DNA of 61,967 nucleotides from Candidatus Omnitrophota bacterium (lineage in GTDB: Bacteria > Omnitrophota > Gorgyraeia > Gorgyraeales > Gorgyraeaceae): assembly GCA_018819285.1 (NCBI GenBank), contig JAHJQM010000020.1:1-61967 (forward strand). The letters are read 5' to 3'. The position numbers and the translations under genes were made by a program. Below are positions 19,649-28,405 of the stretch, one piece after another. Each line of letters opens with the position of its first letter. The stretch's first letter is position 1. Under the pieces are notes generated by a model, which saw nothing but the letters and a program-made list of their open reading frames with translations, did not search any database and was not told the origin of the DNA.

Positions 19649-19989
19649 TTTGCCACTTTTATTTCTTTCTCTAATTTGCCGCTTATACTGCAGTAGGCTT
19701 CAACTGATAATTTATCCCCGGTCTTTGCGTCAGATATCAAATAGCTTACTGTCTGATTAGTATTATTATCCTGCTGGCTTATGACATGGCTTATAATTTC
19801 TTTTCCATTAAGGCCTATATCGACCTTCTTGATAAAATGTTTCTTAATATCACTTACATTATGCGTAATAACTGCCTTCAGGATCTTTGTCTTGGTATCA
19901 TATGTTATTTTTATATCTGATGGCGGATGAGCATATGCTACTGAAGAAACAAAAAAGCTCAAAATCAAAAACATTATTATTTTTTTCAT
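19645..19989 (-). CDS. Secreted small beta-sandwich-like protein of unknown function
   Basis: Signal peptide MKKIIMFLILSFFVSSVAYAHPPS; no family assigned. Confidence 0.55.
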   Translation of the reverse strand: MKKIIMFLILSFFVSSVAYAHPPSDIKITYDTKTKILKAVITHNVSDIKKHFIKKVDIGLNGKEIISHVISQQDNNTNQTVSYLISDAKTGDKLSVEAYCSISGKLEKEIKVAK

Positions 19990-19991
19990 TT

Positions 19992-20720
19992 CTATCTCCT
20001 TCTGTTTAATAAAAGCGTCGATAGATTAAAAAATGCCAGGGCTAAAAGCTCAGCTTCTTTAATCCCGAATAAATATAAAATAAAAATTAATATTCCTACG
20101 CCTGAACCGAATATTATTTTGCCATAATATGTCATAGGCGTTGTCATTGGCTCTACAAGCATTATAAAAATAAAGAAATAATTCAAATAGCCCAGTATGT
20201 TAAAGATCTGCACATTCTGAATAATTGCCTGAATCCCAAATAAAATAAAAGAGGCTATAAGATAACTTATCACTATTTCCTGTTTTCTTATTTTGAATAC
20301 AAAGTAAATACCTAAAGGGATAATGATATACCATAAATTCGCGCCTTTCCATTCTGTAGAAATGCCTAAAAGAAAAGTTATTATCAAAACTCCGAATCCG
20401 GCTGGATTAAATACATGTCTTCCATTAAACCTGATAATATGCTTGGAGCTTATTGCAAATATGGAGGCTAGAATTATTATCCACCACGCTTCGCCGCTTG
20501 ATAGTACATACCCTATTATTAAGCCTGATACAATTGAACTTTCTGTTATAATGATTTTTTTTGACTTCAGATACGTAATAATAGAATCTGCGCCTATCGC
20601 AGCAATGACGCTGACACCAAGGCTTAATAAAAATAGCGAGTCTTTTCCTGTAAAAGATAAACATAATGCAAATGCTATTAAAAAAATGCTGAGCTGAACT
20701 TTGATAGACTTTATATTCAT
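19992..20720 (-). CDS. RnfD/NqrB-like membrane protein
   Basis: NGRHVFNPAGFGVLI and VEPMTTPMTYYGKIIFG (flavin-attachment-like) in a multi-TM protein. Confidence 0.7.
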   Translation of the reverse strand: MNIKSIKVQLSIFLIAFALCLSFTGKDSLFLLSLGVSVIAAIGADSIITYLKSKKIIITESSIVSGLIIGYVLSSGEAWWIIILASIFAISSKHIIRFNGRHVFNPAGFGVLIITFLLGISTEWKGANLWYIIIPLGIYFVFKIRKQEIVISYLIASFILFGIQAIIQNVQIFNILGYLNYFFIFIMLVEPMTTPMTYYGKIIFGSGVGILIFILYLFGIKEAELLALAFFNLSTLLLNRRR

Positions 20721-20723
20721 AAA

Positions 20724-21629
20724 TTATTTTAGGCGCGCTAGGTATCTAAAAGCTCCTAACGCTGCTTTAGCTCCATCTCCAGCTGCTATTACAATCTGCT
20801 TTTCTGGAACGCTTGTTACATCGCCTGCAGCAAAAATTCCAGGGACATTAGTCTCATTTGCACAATTTACCTTTATTTCGTTTTTCTCATTCTTATCCAG
20901 GCCTTTGGCAAACCATGAATTCGGCATAAGGCCTATTTCTATAAATATGCCTTTTACATTGAGAGTTTCTTTTCTCCCTTGAGTATCTATATTTATACCT
21001 TTAACAAATTTATCACCTATTATTGATTCCACTCTTGTGTTATGTAAAATCTTAACCTTTGGGTTATTCTTTACCTTTTCCTGCATGATAGAATCGCCCA
21101 TGAATGCGTCTGTTATATTGATAAGATAGACTTTATTTGCAATATGCATCATCTGTATAGCTGCGTCTAATGCTGAATTCCCGCCGCCCACCACAGCAAC
21201 ATCCTTCTCAGCAAAAAGAAGCCCGTCGCATGTAACACAGTACGCAACGCCTTTGTTTTTATACTCCTTTTCTCCAGGGACGCCTATCTCTTTTACCCTT
21301 TTGCCTGCTGCAATTATAGCTGTCTTCGCCTCGTAGACTTCTTTGGTAGTTTTTATATAAATTATCTTATCCTTTTTTTCTAATTCTACTGCCTCTTCAT
21401 TTTCCCTTACCTGGATGCCGTACTTCTGGAGATGCTCCTGGAATTTCTCAACCAGGTCCGGACCTGTTATAAACTGGTATCCCGGGTAGTTTTCCACGTC
21501 CGAGCTCCACGCTGCCTGGCCGCCTATATCTTTAGTGATCACAAGAAAATTCATTTTTTTACGGCTAGCATAAACGCTTGCGGTTATTCCTGCAGGGCCA
21601 GCTCCTATAATAATCAAATCCATTATCAT
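20724..21629 (-). CDS. Thioredoxin-reductase-like FAD oxidoreductase
   Basis: GAGPAGITASVYASRKK, CVTCDG, VVGGGNSALDAA. Confidence 0.9.
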   Translation of the reverse strand: MIMDLIIIGAGPAGITASVYASRKKMNFLVITKDIGGQAAWSSDVENYPGYQFITGPDLVEKFQEHLQKYGIQVRENEEAVELEKKDKIIYIKTTKEVYEAKTAIIAAGKRVKEIGVPGEKEYKNKGVAYCVTCDGLLFAEKDVAVVGGGNSALDAAIQMMHIANKVYLINITDAFMGDSIMQEKVKNNPKVKILHNTRVESIIGDKFVKGINIDTQGRKETLNVKGIFIEIGLMPNSWFAKGLDKNEKNEIKVNCANETNVPGIFAAGDVTSVPEKQIVIAAGDGAKAALGAFRYLARLK

Positions 21630-22096
21630 CTTTCTGTCTTTCTTTTTATGTGAGGCGGCATAAAGTCCACTATCTCATCCACATCCACTGCAATAAGGTA
21701 AGTCGGCATTGGTAAAAGCGCTTCAGGATGCGCTTCGTGGCCTTTTTCTCCCTGCAGGTTCTTCAAAAGCCTGTGAGATATCCTGCTGGTGATCTTATTC
21801 TCCCACAGTTTCATGATACGCCTTGTTACTTTTTTCTTCTGGATTATTTTTGCCTTGCCTTTAAGAGAATATCCTTTAAATTTATGCTCGTCAACCGCTG
21901 TGATGCTTATACAGGAATTTACTTTCAGATTTTCGTACGTCTTTGCCATGTAAAGGTCCAGAAGATAAACCCTTCCTGATTCATCTATTTCCACTATACC
22001 TTTACAGGAATTATGAGGATATCCTTTTTCATCAATTGTGGATATTATGGTGAAATGCTGCTTATGAAAAAATTGAATTATATCAGGCGCGATCAT
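21626..22096 (-). CDS. Pyridoxamine 5'-phosphate oxidase-family (FMN-binding split barrel) protein
   Basis: FTIISTIDEKGYPHNSCKG and SCISITAVDEHKFKGYSLKGKAKI. Confidence 0.82.
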   Translation of the reverse strand: MIAPDIIQFFHKQHFTIISTIDEKGYPHNSCKGIVEIDESGRVYLLDLYMAKTYENLKVNSCISITAVDEHKFKGYSLKGKAKIIQKKKVTRRIMKLWENKITSRISHRLLKNLQGEKGHEAHPEALLPMPTYLIAVDVDEIVDFMPPHIKRKTER

Positions 22097-22931
22097 TTAA
22101 TAACTCCTTTATCTTTAAATCAGTGTTTATTTTCTTATCTTTAAACGCATATTCAAACACAGGCCTTTCCTTTTTATAAAATACGCCCAACGCGATCTTG
22201 GAATCATTATTATAGTCCCACTCCCGAATTTTCGCTAGAACCTTATTGTAATCGGCCAGGTCGTGGCCTTCTAATTCATAAACCCTCTTATCATAATATT
22301 CGTACATGTTGTAATACGTAACGCATACCTGCAATACATCAACAAGAGAAAACCCTTTATGCATAATTGCTTCCTTAAAAATTTTCTTCAATAGCTCCAT
22401 GCCATGAGAAGTCCCCCTGCTAATAAAGCTGGCGCCACTTGAAAGCATAAGTTCAAGAGGATTAATGGGGTATTCTGTAGTGCCTTTTGGCGTAGAGCGG
22501 CCCTTGAAACCTAAAGGAGATGTAGGCGTATACTGCCCTGTAGTAAGGCCGTAAACGCGATTATTATGTATTATTATATTTATATCTACATTTCTTTTTG
22601 CTGCAAATATCAGATGCTCAAGTCCTTCTCCATAAGTATCACCATCTCCTGCAAAACCTATCACCTTCAAATCAGGATTAGCAAGTTTTATTGCTTCACA
22701 TACAGGCACAACTCTTCCGTGCAGCGAATAAAAACTGTTCACATTTATATAATCAGCAATTTTAGCATGGCAGCCTATGCCAGAAACTATAACTATCTTT
22801 TCCTTTGGAAAACCTTCCTCTATCAATGCACCAAACACTGCTTTTATAGAGTTAAGAATAGCAAAATTCCCGCACCCAGGACACCACGTATTCTTCGCAT
22901 ATGTAGCTAAATTAACATTTCCCATTCCCAT
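22083..22931 (-). CDS. 2-oxoacid:ferredoxin oxidoreductase beta subunit (TPP-binding)
   Basis: WCPGCGNFAILNSIK, GFAGDGDTYGEGLEH. Confidence 0.92.
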   Translation of the reverse strand: MGMGNVNLATYAKNTWCPGCGNFAILNSIKAVFGALIEEGFPKEKIVIVSGIGCHAKIADYINVNSFYSLHGRVVPVCEAIKLANPDLKVIGFAGDGDTYGEGLEHLIFAAKRNVDINIIIHNNRVYGLTTGQYTPTSPLGFKGRSTPKGTTEYPINPLELMLSSGASFISRGTSHGMELLKKIFKEAIMHKGFSLVDVLQVCVTYYNMYEYYDKRVYELEGHDLADYNKVLAKIREWDYNNDSKIALGVFYKKERPVFEYAFKDKKINTDLKIKELLNDRA

Positions 22932-24584
22932 CTACTCCCATAACTTTTGCTCCAATTCATCCAGAGAAAATGGCCTGCCGTCGTATTTTAATATTCTTTT
23001 GTCTACATTTATCCCGTGAAATTTAACAAAATCTGCCAATTGCCCAGTAGCATTATTTTCAACGCATATTATCCTCTTAGCGCCTTTAAGGGCTTCTTTA
23101 AACTGTTTCAAAGGAAAAGGCAAAAATACAATTGGTTGGATAACCTTTAGCCCAAGCTTTTCGCCTACCTCCACGCATGGGCCTTTATTAGACCCCCAGA
23201 ATAAAATAACTGTTGAGGCATCTTTTTTGCCGTAAACTTTTACAGTTTCGTATTGTTCCAACTCTTCTAAAAGATATTTAGCCTTGCGCAGCCTTTTATC
23301 TTGCATTGTTATTGTTAAATTTTGATCCTCAGTAGTTACGCCGAATTCGTCATGTTCATAGCTATTAACTTTTATAAGAGCATCTTTGTCAGAAGGGAAC
23401 GCTAAAGGAGAAATTCCGCTTTCTGTATCCTGATATCTTTTGTATTCGCCAACCCTATCCCATAATAAAGGCCCCTGATATTTTATCTCCTTTATCAAGT
23501 CCTCATCAAAACTATAGACCCCTTCATTAAGGGTCTTGTCACATAAAATAATTGCTGGGATCTGATATTTCCATGCCAAATTCATAGACATAGCTGACCA
23601 GTAATAAGCCTCTTCCGCGTCTCCGGGAGCTGCTACGAAACGCGTAAACTCTCCGTGGCCTGCGCTTAACGCAAAGTTTAATTCCGACTGACACGTGTAA
23701 GTAGGAAGGCCTGTGCTCGGGCCTGGCCTTTGGCCAAGAATAATCGTCACGGGCAATTCTGCCATCGCGCTAAAACTCAAACCTTCTGTCATCAGGCAAA
23801 ACCCGCCTCCTGATGTTCCAACAGCCACTCTGTCTCCTGCGTATGAAAAGCCAAGAGCCATAAGCATAACACCTATTTCATTTTCAGGATGAATCACTTT
23901 TAAAGAAAAATCTTCTGCAATGCCTGCTAAATAATGTAATATCCCGGAACTTGGCGTCATTGGATACGCAATATAAGTCTTAAGCCCTCCTTTAATAAGG
24001 CCAAGGCCTATTGCTTCGCTACCTGTAACCATAGGCAAAATCTTATGCTTTAATTTTTCTATCTTAGTAAATTCTTTTGCTTCATCAAATCCGCGAAATG
24101 CCGTCTTTAGATTAAAGTCCGTCTCTTTGGATATATCTTTTCTAAAAACCTTTTCCAGCGTATCCTTTTCTATGCCAATCGCTTTACACATTGCGCCTAT
24201 GATACAAGAATTGCGCATCAAATCAAGCGCTCCTAACTCTTTTATTATCGCACCTATAGGAATTCCTATGCCTCCATCTGATTTGACTAAGGTTGAATCG
24301 TAGATAATAATGGATTTATCGTTTACTCTAGATCTATGTAAATCAATGCTATCCTGATTTAATGCAAGAAGAATATCTATTGTATTTAGGTGGGTGGCTA
24401 TTTTATCCGAAGAGCATCTTACAATAGAAAACGTGTGGCCGCCTCTTATTACAGAAGGATAGTCTCTGTAAATATAAATACGGTATCCAAGCTGGCTCAG
24501 AATATGCCCTATAACAGAGCTTGATTTATCAATTCCGTCCCCGGCTTTTCCTGCAATAAGAATTGAAAAATTATTCATAGGCAT
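22932..24584 (-). CDS. 2-oxoacid:ferredoxin oxidoreductase gamma-alpha fused subunit
   Basis: N-terminal IAGKAGDGIDKSSSVIGHIL gamma domain, then AIGLGLIKGGLKTYIAYPMTPSSGI alpha domain. Confidence 0.92.
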   Translation of the reverse strand: MPMNNFSILIAGKAGDGIDKSSSVIGHILSQLGYRIYIYRDYPSVIRGGHTFSIVRCSSDKIATHLNTIDILLALNQDSIDLHRSRVNDKSIIIYDSTLVKSDGGIGIPIGAIIKELGALDLMRNSCIIGAMCKAIGIEKDTLEKVFRKDISKETDFNLKTAFRGFDEAKEFTKIEKLKHKILPMVTGSEAIGLGLIKGGLKTYIAYPMTPSSGILHYLAGIAEDFSLKVIHPENEIGVMLMALGFSYAGDRVAVGTSGGGFCLMTEGLSFSAMAELPVTIILGQRPGPSTGLPTYTCQSELNFALSAGHGEFTRFVAAPGDAEEAYYWSAMSMNLAWKYQIPAIILCDKTLNEGVYSFDEDLIKEIKYQGPLLWDRVGEYKRYQDTESGISPLAFPSDKDALIKVNSYEHDEFGVTTEDQNLTITMQDKRLRKAKYLLEELEQYETVKVYGKKDASTVILFWGSNKGPCVEVGEKLGLKVIQPIVFLPFPLKQFKEALKGAKRIICVENNATGQLADFVKFHGINVDKRILKYDGRPFSLDELEQKLWE

Positions 24585-24611
24585 TATTAACTTTTAAAGA
24601 TAAACAGGCTA

Positions 24612-25007
24612 TTATTCTACTGCTATATCTTTGGAATTCTGCCACAGGCCATGTATATTGCAATAAGAAGAAACTAAGATTGAGCCTGATTTTTCTGTTT
24701 TAAATTTAAGATTTACTTCCGGGGCCGTATAAACAGTGCTTGTGTCTGCGCCCTGGCCTGACTCTCCGTGCGACGTAAATTCAAATTTTCCTATCTGGTA
24801 TGGAAATTTCTCTCCATTTGGAAGAAAATATGCATCTATCCAGCGTATATGATGGGCTGTGGTATTAGGATGAGCTATCTCTTTGCCAACGATTATTTTA
24901 ACACTAACCGTTTCGCCTTTTTTTACTTTTTCCTGCGCCTCGATAACAGGCGCATGTTTTTCCTTTTTCCAATCAGCGCTTTGAATCAAATCCTTTAATT
25001 CTGCCAT
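24612..25007 (-). CDS. Superoxide reductase (neelaredoxin-type)
   Basis: KHAPVIEA, HPNTTAHHIRWIDAYF, YCNIHGLW His/Cys iron ligands. Confidence 0.92.
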   Translation of the reverse strand: MAELKDLIQSADWKKEKHAPVIEAQEKVKKGETVSVKIIVGKEIAHPNTTAHHIRWIDAYFLPNGEKFPYQIGKFEFTSHGESGQGADTSTVYTAPEVNLKFKTEKSGSILVSSYCNIHGLWQNSKDIAVE

Positions 25008-25022
25008 AAAAGCCTCCTAATA

Positions 25023-25160
25023 TTATAGTGCTTCAAACTGATCTTTTCCTACCCCACACTCAGGGCAGGTCCAATCATCCGATAAATCCTCGAACGCCAC
25101 ATTATTATTATCTGCAGGATCATATACATACCCACATACAATGCACTTGTATTTTTTCAT
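25023..25160 (-). CDS. Rubredoxin, 45 aa (absent from the ORF track)
   Basis: [45 protein letters not shown] with two CxxCG motifs; GGAGGTGAAG RBS. Confidence 0.95.
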   Translation of the reverse strand: MKKYKCIVCGYVYDPADNNNVAFEDLSDDWTCPECGVGKDQFEAL

Positions 25161-25172
25161 CTTCACCTCCTC

Positions 25173-25688
25173 TTATTTTATAACGCTCTTTAAAGCCCCT
25201 AGTGCTGCTTCATAATCAGGTGGAGATGTAAGTTCTGGCACAACTTGAACATATTTAATAATATCATTCTTGTCTAGTATAAATATCGCTCTGGCCAAAA
25301 GCCTCAACTCCTTTATTAGCACCCCAAACTTCTGGCCAAAATCAGCGCTTCTATGGTCTGATAGGGTTTTTACTATCTTTATATCATTTGCCTGGCAAAA
25401 TCTTTTCTGGGCAAATGGCAGGTCCATTGAAATAAAGATGATCACCAGGTCTTTTGAAAGTTTTGATGCCTCATCGTTAAAACGTTTTATCTCAAGGTCA
25501 CACACAGGAGTATCCAGAGAAGGGACGGAAGCGATTAATTTTATTTTATTTTTAAAACTCGACAGCAGCACCTCTTCCATATTCGTATTCAAGACTTTAA
25601 AATCTTGCGCCTTTTGGTCTAGCTTTGCTTCCTCTCCTAATAAAGTTACTGGATTACCTTTTACTTTCACAACACTCTCTCGCTCCAT
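25173..25688 (-). CDS. tpx: Thiol peroxidase (Tpx-type peroxiredoxin)
   Basis: VKGNPVTLLG, ASVPSLDTPVCDLE. Confidence 0.92.
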   Translation of the reverse strand: MERESVVKVKGNPVTLLGEEAKLDQKAQDFKVLNTNMEEVLLSSFKNKIKLIASVPSLDTPVCDLEIKRFNDEASKLSKDLVIIFISMDLPFAQKRFCQANDIKIVKTLSDHRSADFGQKFGVLIKELRLLARAIFILDKNDIIKYVQVVPELTSPPDYEAALGALKSVIK

Positions 25689-25706
25689 GCCACCCTCCTT
25701 TAAATT

Positions 25707-25741
25707 GATACTATTTTAGTATCATTAAAGATGTTTGTCAA
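25707..25741 (-). promoter_or_regulatory. Sigma70-type promoter with overlapping palindromic operator upstream of tpx
   Basis: Minus strand: TTGACA-17 nt-TAAAAT; 17-bp palindrome GATACTAAAATAGTATC over the -10. Confidence 0.75.
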
Positions 25742-25777
25742 GCAAAAAATAACTGTCAGTTGACATTTTTTGCTTGA
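25738..25777. repeat. Palindrome with 13-bp perfect arms
   Basis: TCAAGCAAAAAAT-aactgtcagttgac-ATTTTTTGCTTGA; nested TGTCA/TGACA in the centre. Confidence 0.85.
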
Positions 25778-25823
25778 TACTGCAAAGATTTTTGCGGCGC
25801 AACAAAAATATTAATATAACTCA

Positions 25824-25870
25824 AAAACAACTTTACAAAACCGATAGTGTTACTTTTGTAAAGTTGTTTT
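25824..25870. repeat. Palindrome with 17-bp perfect arms, at the 3' end of the PHP-kinase CDS
   Basis: AAAACAACTTTACAAAA-13 nt-TTTTGTAAAGTTGTTTT; contains the family-A-like core AACTTTACAA. Confidence 0.9.
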
Positions 25871-27358
25871 GGTATTAGACCGTGAAATTAATACCTCCAT
25901 CTCAAGGCTTTGGCCTTTACCTACTTTTATTAAATAAGCTGCAATGCTCAGATTCGCCCTTATCTTAAAAAGATTTACCTCATCCATAAAATCTGGCAGG
26001 ACAATATCCGACTCCTTTATATAGGTATCTATAAAATCCGATTCTATGCAATATTTCGAAATTTCAGGATATGCGTAAAACTGGCTTTCAAATTGGGATA
26101 AAAAATACCCCACGTCAAATGAGCGCGGAAATAAAATGCTGTTCCCGAAATCTATCACAGAAATAAAAAGCGTAGTTATGTCCTGTTGTTTGTCCTGACC
26201 TATTATAATATTTTTAGGATGATAGTCTCCGTGATTCAATATAAACGAATCTCTGGCCTTTAAATACATTTCTTCTTCTTTATCCTTCACAAGATTTATA
26301 ACAGGCTCTATTTTCTTTAAATACGGGTTATTAGTCCTGACAAATGAATTAAGATACGAATCAAATCTTTTGCGCTCTTTTTTGATCGCGCCCTCTATAT
26401 CGCCATATTTTATGTTTTTATTATGAAACCTAGCAAGCCATTGGGCTGCCAGCCTGAAATAATTTAAACCTATAGTTTTATCCACATGCGTCAATAAATC
26501 AAAAAGATTTTTACCCCTCTGTCCGGTTTCAATAATAAGCTTTTCTTTATCATTGACATATATTATATCTGGCACTCTGTATTGTCCTTCTCCAAACCCA
26601 TTTTTGCACAAAAAGGCATTTATATCAGAAGAAGACTTTGCAGCCAGCCATTTTTTATCATCTGTTATATTTTTCATTATAATCCTACTCCTGGACTCGT
26701 CATAGCCTTTAGTACCGATTGTAATTTCAGTTACTATAATATTAGTGCCTGACTTTGGAATTTCCTTGAAGAATGGCCTGCACCTGGATTTTCTAATTTC
26801 TGTTACAAGGTCCTGCATTGTTGTAACCGAATGGTCGAACTGCGTGGGATACGCCCCTGCCATGCCTTCTGTATGAGCGTCGCTTCCACTAGAGGCTGTA
26901 AATTTATATTTATGCCATGCCTTAAGGCCCAAATAATTCTCTTTAGGCGTTTGATTCATGCTGAATATCTCTATTGCGTCCAGTATGGGATTTAATAATT
27001 CCTTTTCGTCAGGAATATTTCCGTTTCTAAAAGGGTGGGCCCAGACTAAACCAGCATCTGGAAAAAATGCCCTTAAATCTTTTAAACTAATTTCTTCTTC
27101 AATCGTCCTCTTCGCTCCGAACACAAGAACATGGCCGATATCTGTTTCCACTTCCTGGCCTGCCATTATCAAAAAATTCTCATCCAGCTCAGCTTCAATC
27201 TTAAGCGCCTTTATCTCGTCTTCCTCCCATAGATAATGATGCTCTGTAATAATAACGCCTTGCAGTTCTTTTCTCTTTACCTGCATGACAAGGCTTGCAG
27301 CGCCTGCCTGGCTGCATCTGGAATATCTTGAAGTATGGCAATGCATTTCTAACAACAT
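25850..27358 (-). CDS. PHP-domain phosphoesterase fused to an aminoglycoside-phosphotransferase-like kinase domain
   Basis: N-terminal EMHCHTSRYSRC, ITEHH, WAHPFR, GSDAH; C-terminal LNHGDYHPKNIII and VIDFGN. Confidence 0.8.
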   Translation of the reverse strand: MLLEMHCHTSRYSRCSQAGAASLVMQVKRKELQGVIITEHHYLWEEDEIKALKIEAELDENFLIMAGQEVETDIGHVLVFGAKRTIEEEISLKDLRAFFPDAGLVWAHPFRNGNIPDEKELLNPILDAIEIFSMNQTPKENYLGLKAWHKYKFTASSGSDAHTEGMAGAYPTQFDHSVTTMQDLVTEIRKSRCRPFFKEIPKSGTNIIVTEITIGTKGYDESRSRIIMKNITDDKKWLAAKSSSDINAFLCKNGFGEGQYRVPDIIYVNDKEKLIIETGQRGKNLFDLLTHVDKTIGLNYFRLAAQWLARFHNKNIKYGDIEGAIKKERKRFDSYLNSFVRTNNPYLKKIEPVINLVKDKEEEMYLKARDSFILNHGDYHPKNIIIGQDKQQDITTLFISVIDFGNSILFPRSFDVGYFLSQFESQFYAYPEISKYCIESDFIDTYIKESDIVLPDFMDEVNLFKIRANLSIAAYLIKVGKGQSLEMEVLISRSNTKTTLQK

Positions 27359-27408
27359 AAATATATAATACCTTTCTATTATCCTAAAAACAACACTAAA
27401 TTTTGGCC

Positions 27409-27449
27409 AAAAAAATGAGGCCCGGATCTTTATGATACCGGGCCTCATT
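27409..27449 (-). terminator. Rho-independent terminator downstream of cspA
   Basis: Minus strand: AATGAGGCCCGG-loop-CCGGGCCTCATTTTTTT. Confidence 0.9.
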
Positions 27450-27471
27450 GCTTTACTAATTTTCCGTCGAG

Positions 27472-27672
27472 TTATATCTTTACTACGTTTGTAGCCTGTT
27501 CGCCCTTAGGACCATTCTGTATGTCAAACTCTACTTCTTGGCCTTCTTCCAGAGACTTGTAGCCATCTCCCTGAATAACACTGTGATGCACGAATACATC
27601 CTTACCGTTCTCAGGCGTAATAAACCCATAACCTTTCTGGTTATTGAACCATTTTACTTTTCCTCGCGCCAT
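27472..27672 (-). CDS. Cold shock protein
   Basis: [24 protein letters not shown]. Confidence 0.97.
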   Translation of the reverse strand: MARGKVKWFNNQKGYGFITPENGKDVFVHHSVIQGDGYKSLEEGQEVEFDIQNGPKGEQATNVVKI

Positions 27673-27727
27673 TACTCACTACCCCCTTTCTTTAAGATTA
27701 TAGCAAATAATGGCAGAAACAAAAACA

Positions 27728-27756
27728 CCGTAAGGTTAGTACTCGTTACCTTACGG
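27728..27756 (-). promoter_or_regulatory. Hairpin plus U-rich tract in the cspA 5' leader (attenuator-like)
   Basis: Minus strand: CCGTAAGGT-aacgagtacta-ACCTTACGG-TGTTTTTGTTT, between promoter and start codon. Confidence 0.55.
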
Positions 27757-27803
27757 CTCCAAACTTCTAAACCCTTATTTACTACTGCTTACTGATTAAA
27801 AAT

Positions 27804-27831
27804 AGTATAGCATATTCTTTATCTTTGTCAA
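27804..27831 (-). promoter_or_regulatory. Promoter of cspA
   Basis: Minus strand: TTGACA-16 nt-TATACT, giving a leader of ~125 nt. Confidence 0.65.
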
Positions 27832-27834
27832 TAA

Positions 27835-27987
27835 TTATTTCTTCGGTTTTCTTCGCAAAGCTTTTTCCATCCTGGCGCAAGCTTCCTGAGAAGTCCTGCC
27901 TTCTGTTAGATTATTACAGCAAATAGCTGCATAACCTTTTCTGTTCCTTATCTTAAGAACAGTTACTGTCTTTCCGCCTATCTTCAT
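27835..27987 (-). CDS. Small hypothetical protein (50 aa)
   Basis: Start GGAGGCGATATG; MKIGGKTVTVLKIRNRKGYAAICCNNLTEG.. Confidence 0.55.
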   Translation of the reverse strand: MKIGGKTVTVLKIRNRKGYAAICCNNLTEGRTSQEACARMEKALRRKPKK

Positions 27988-28000
27988 ATCGCCTCCTGCC

Positions 28001-28375
28001 TTATTTATCGAGTAAATTTTTCTTGATTGTCTCCAATAGCATTTCTCCGTTAAAAGGCTTATAAATGAAATCAGCTGCGCCATTAATCATGGCTTTATTC
28101 AATATTAGTTTGTCTCCTGTGCCACTTAGCATTATAACAGGTATATGTAATGTCTTTGGATTGTTTTTTAATTTTAAAAGCGTTTGAAGCCCGTCCATCC
28201 TGGGCATCACTACATCTAAAAGGATCAGATCTGGAATCTCCTTTTCAGCCTTTTCAATTCCTTCCTTACCGTCATTTGCCGATACAACATCATAATTCGA
28301 CTCTATTAGTCTGAGTTTATTCATCTTTATTATATCTTCTTCATCATCAACTAAAAGTATCTTTTTCTTATTCAC
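28001..28375 (-). CDS. CheY-like response regulator receiver protein
   Basis: ILLVDDEEDI, LILLDVVMPRMDG, VIMLSGTG, YKPF. Confidence 0.92.
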   Translation of the reverse strand: MNKKKILLVDDEEDIIKMNKLRLIESNYDVVSANDGKEGIEKAEKEIPDLILLDVVMPRMDGLQTLLKLKNNPKTLHIPVIMLSGTGDKLILNKAMINGAADFIYKPFNGEMLLETIKKNLLDK

Positions 28376-28405
28376 AACGCCTCCAATTTTTATGAAGTAA
28401 AACCA

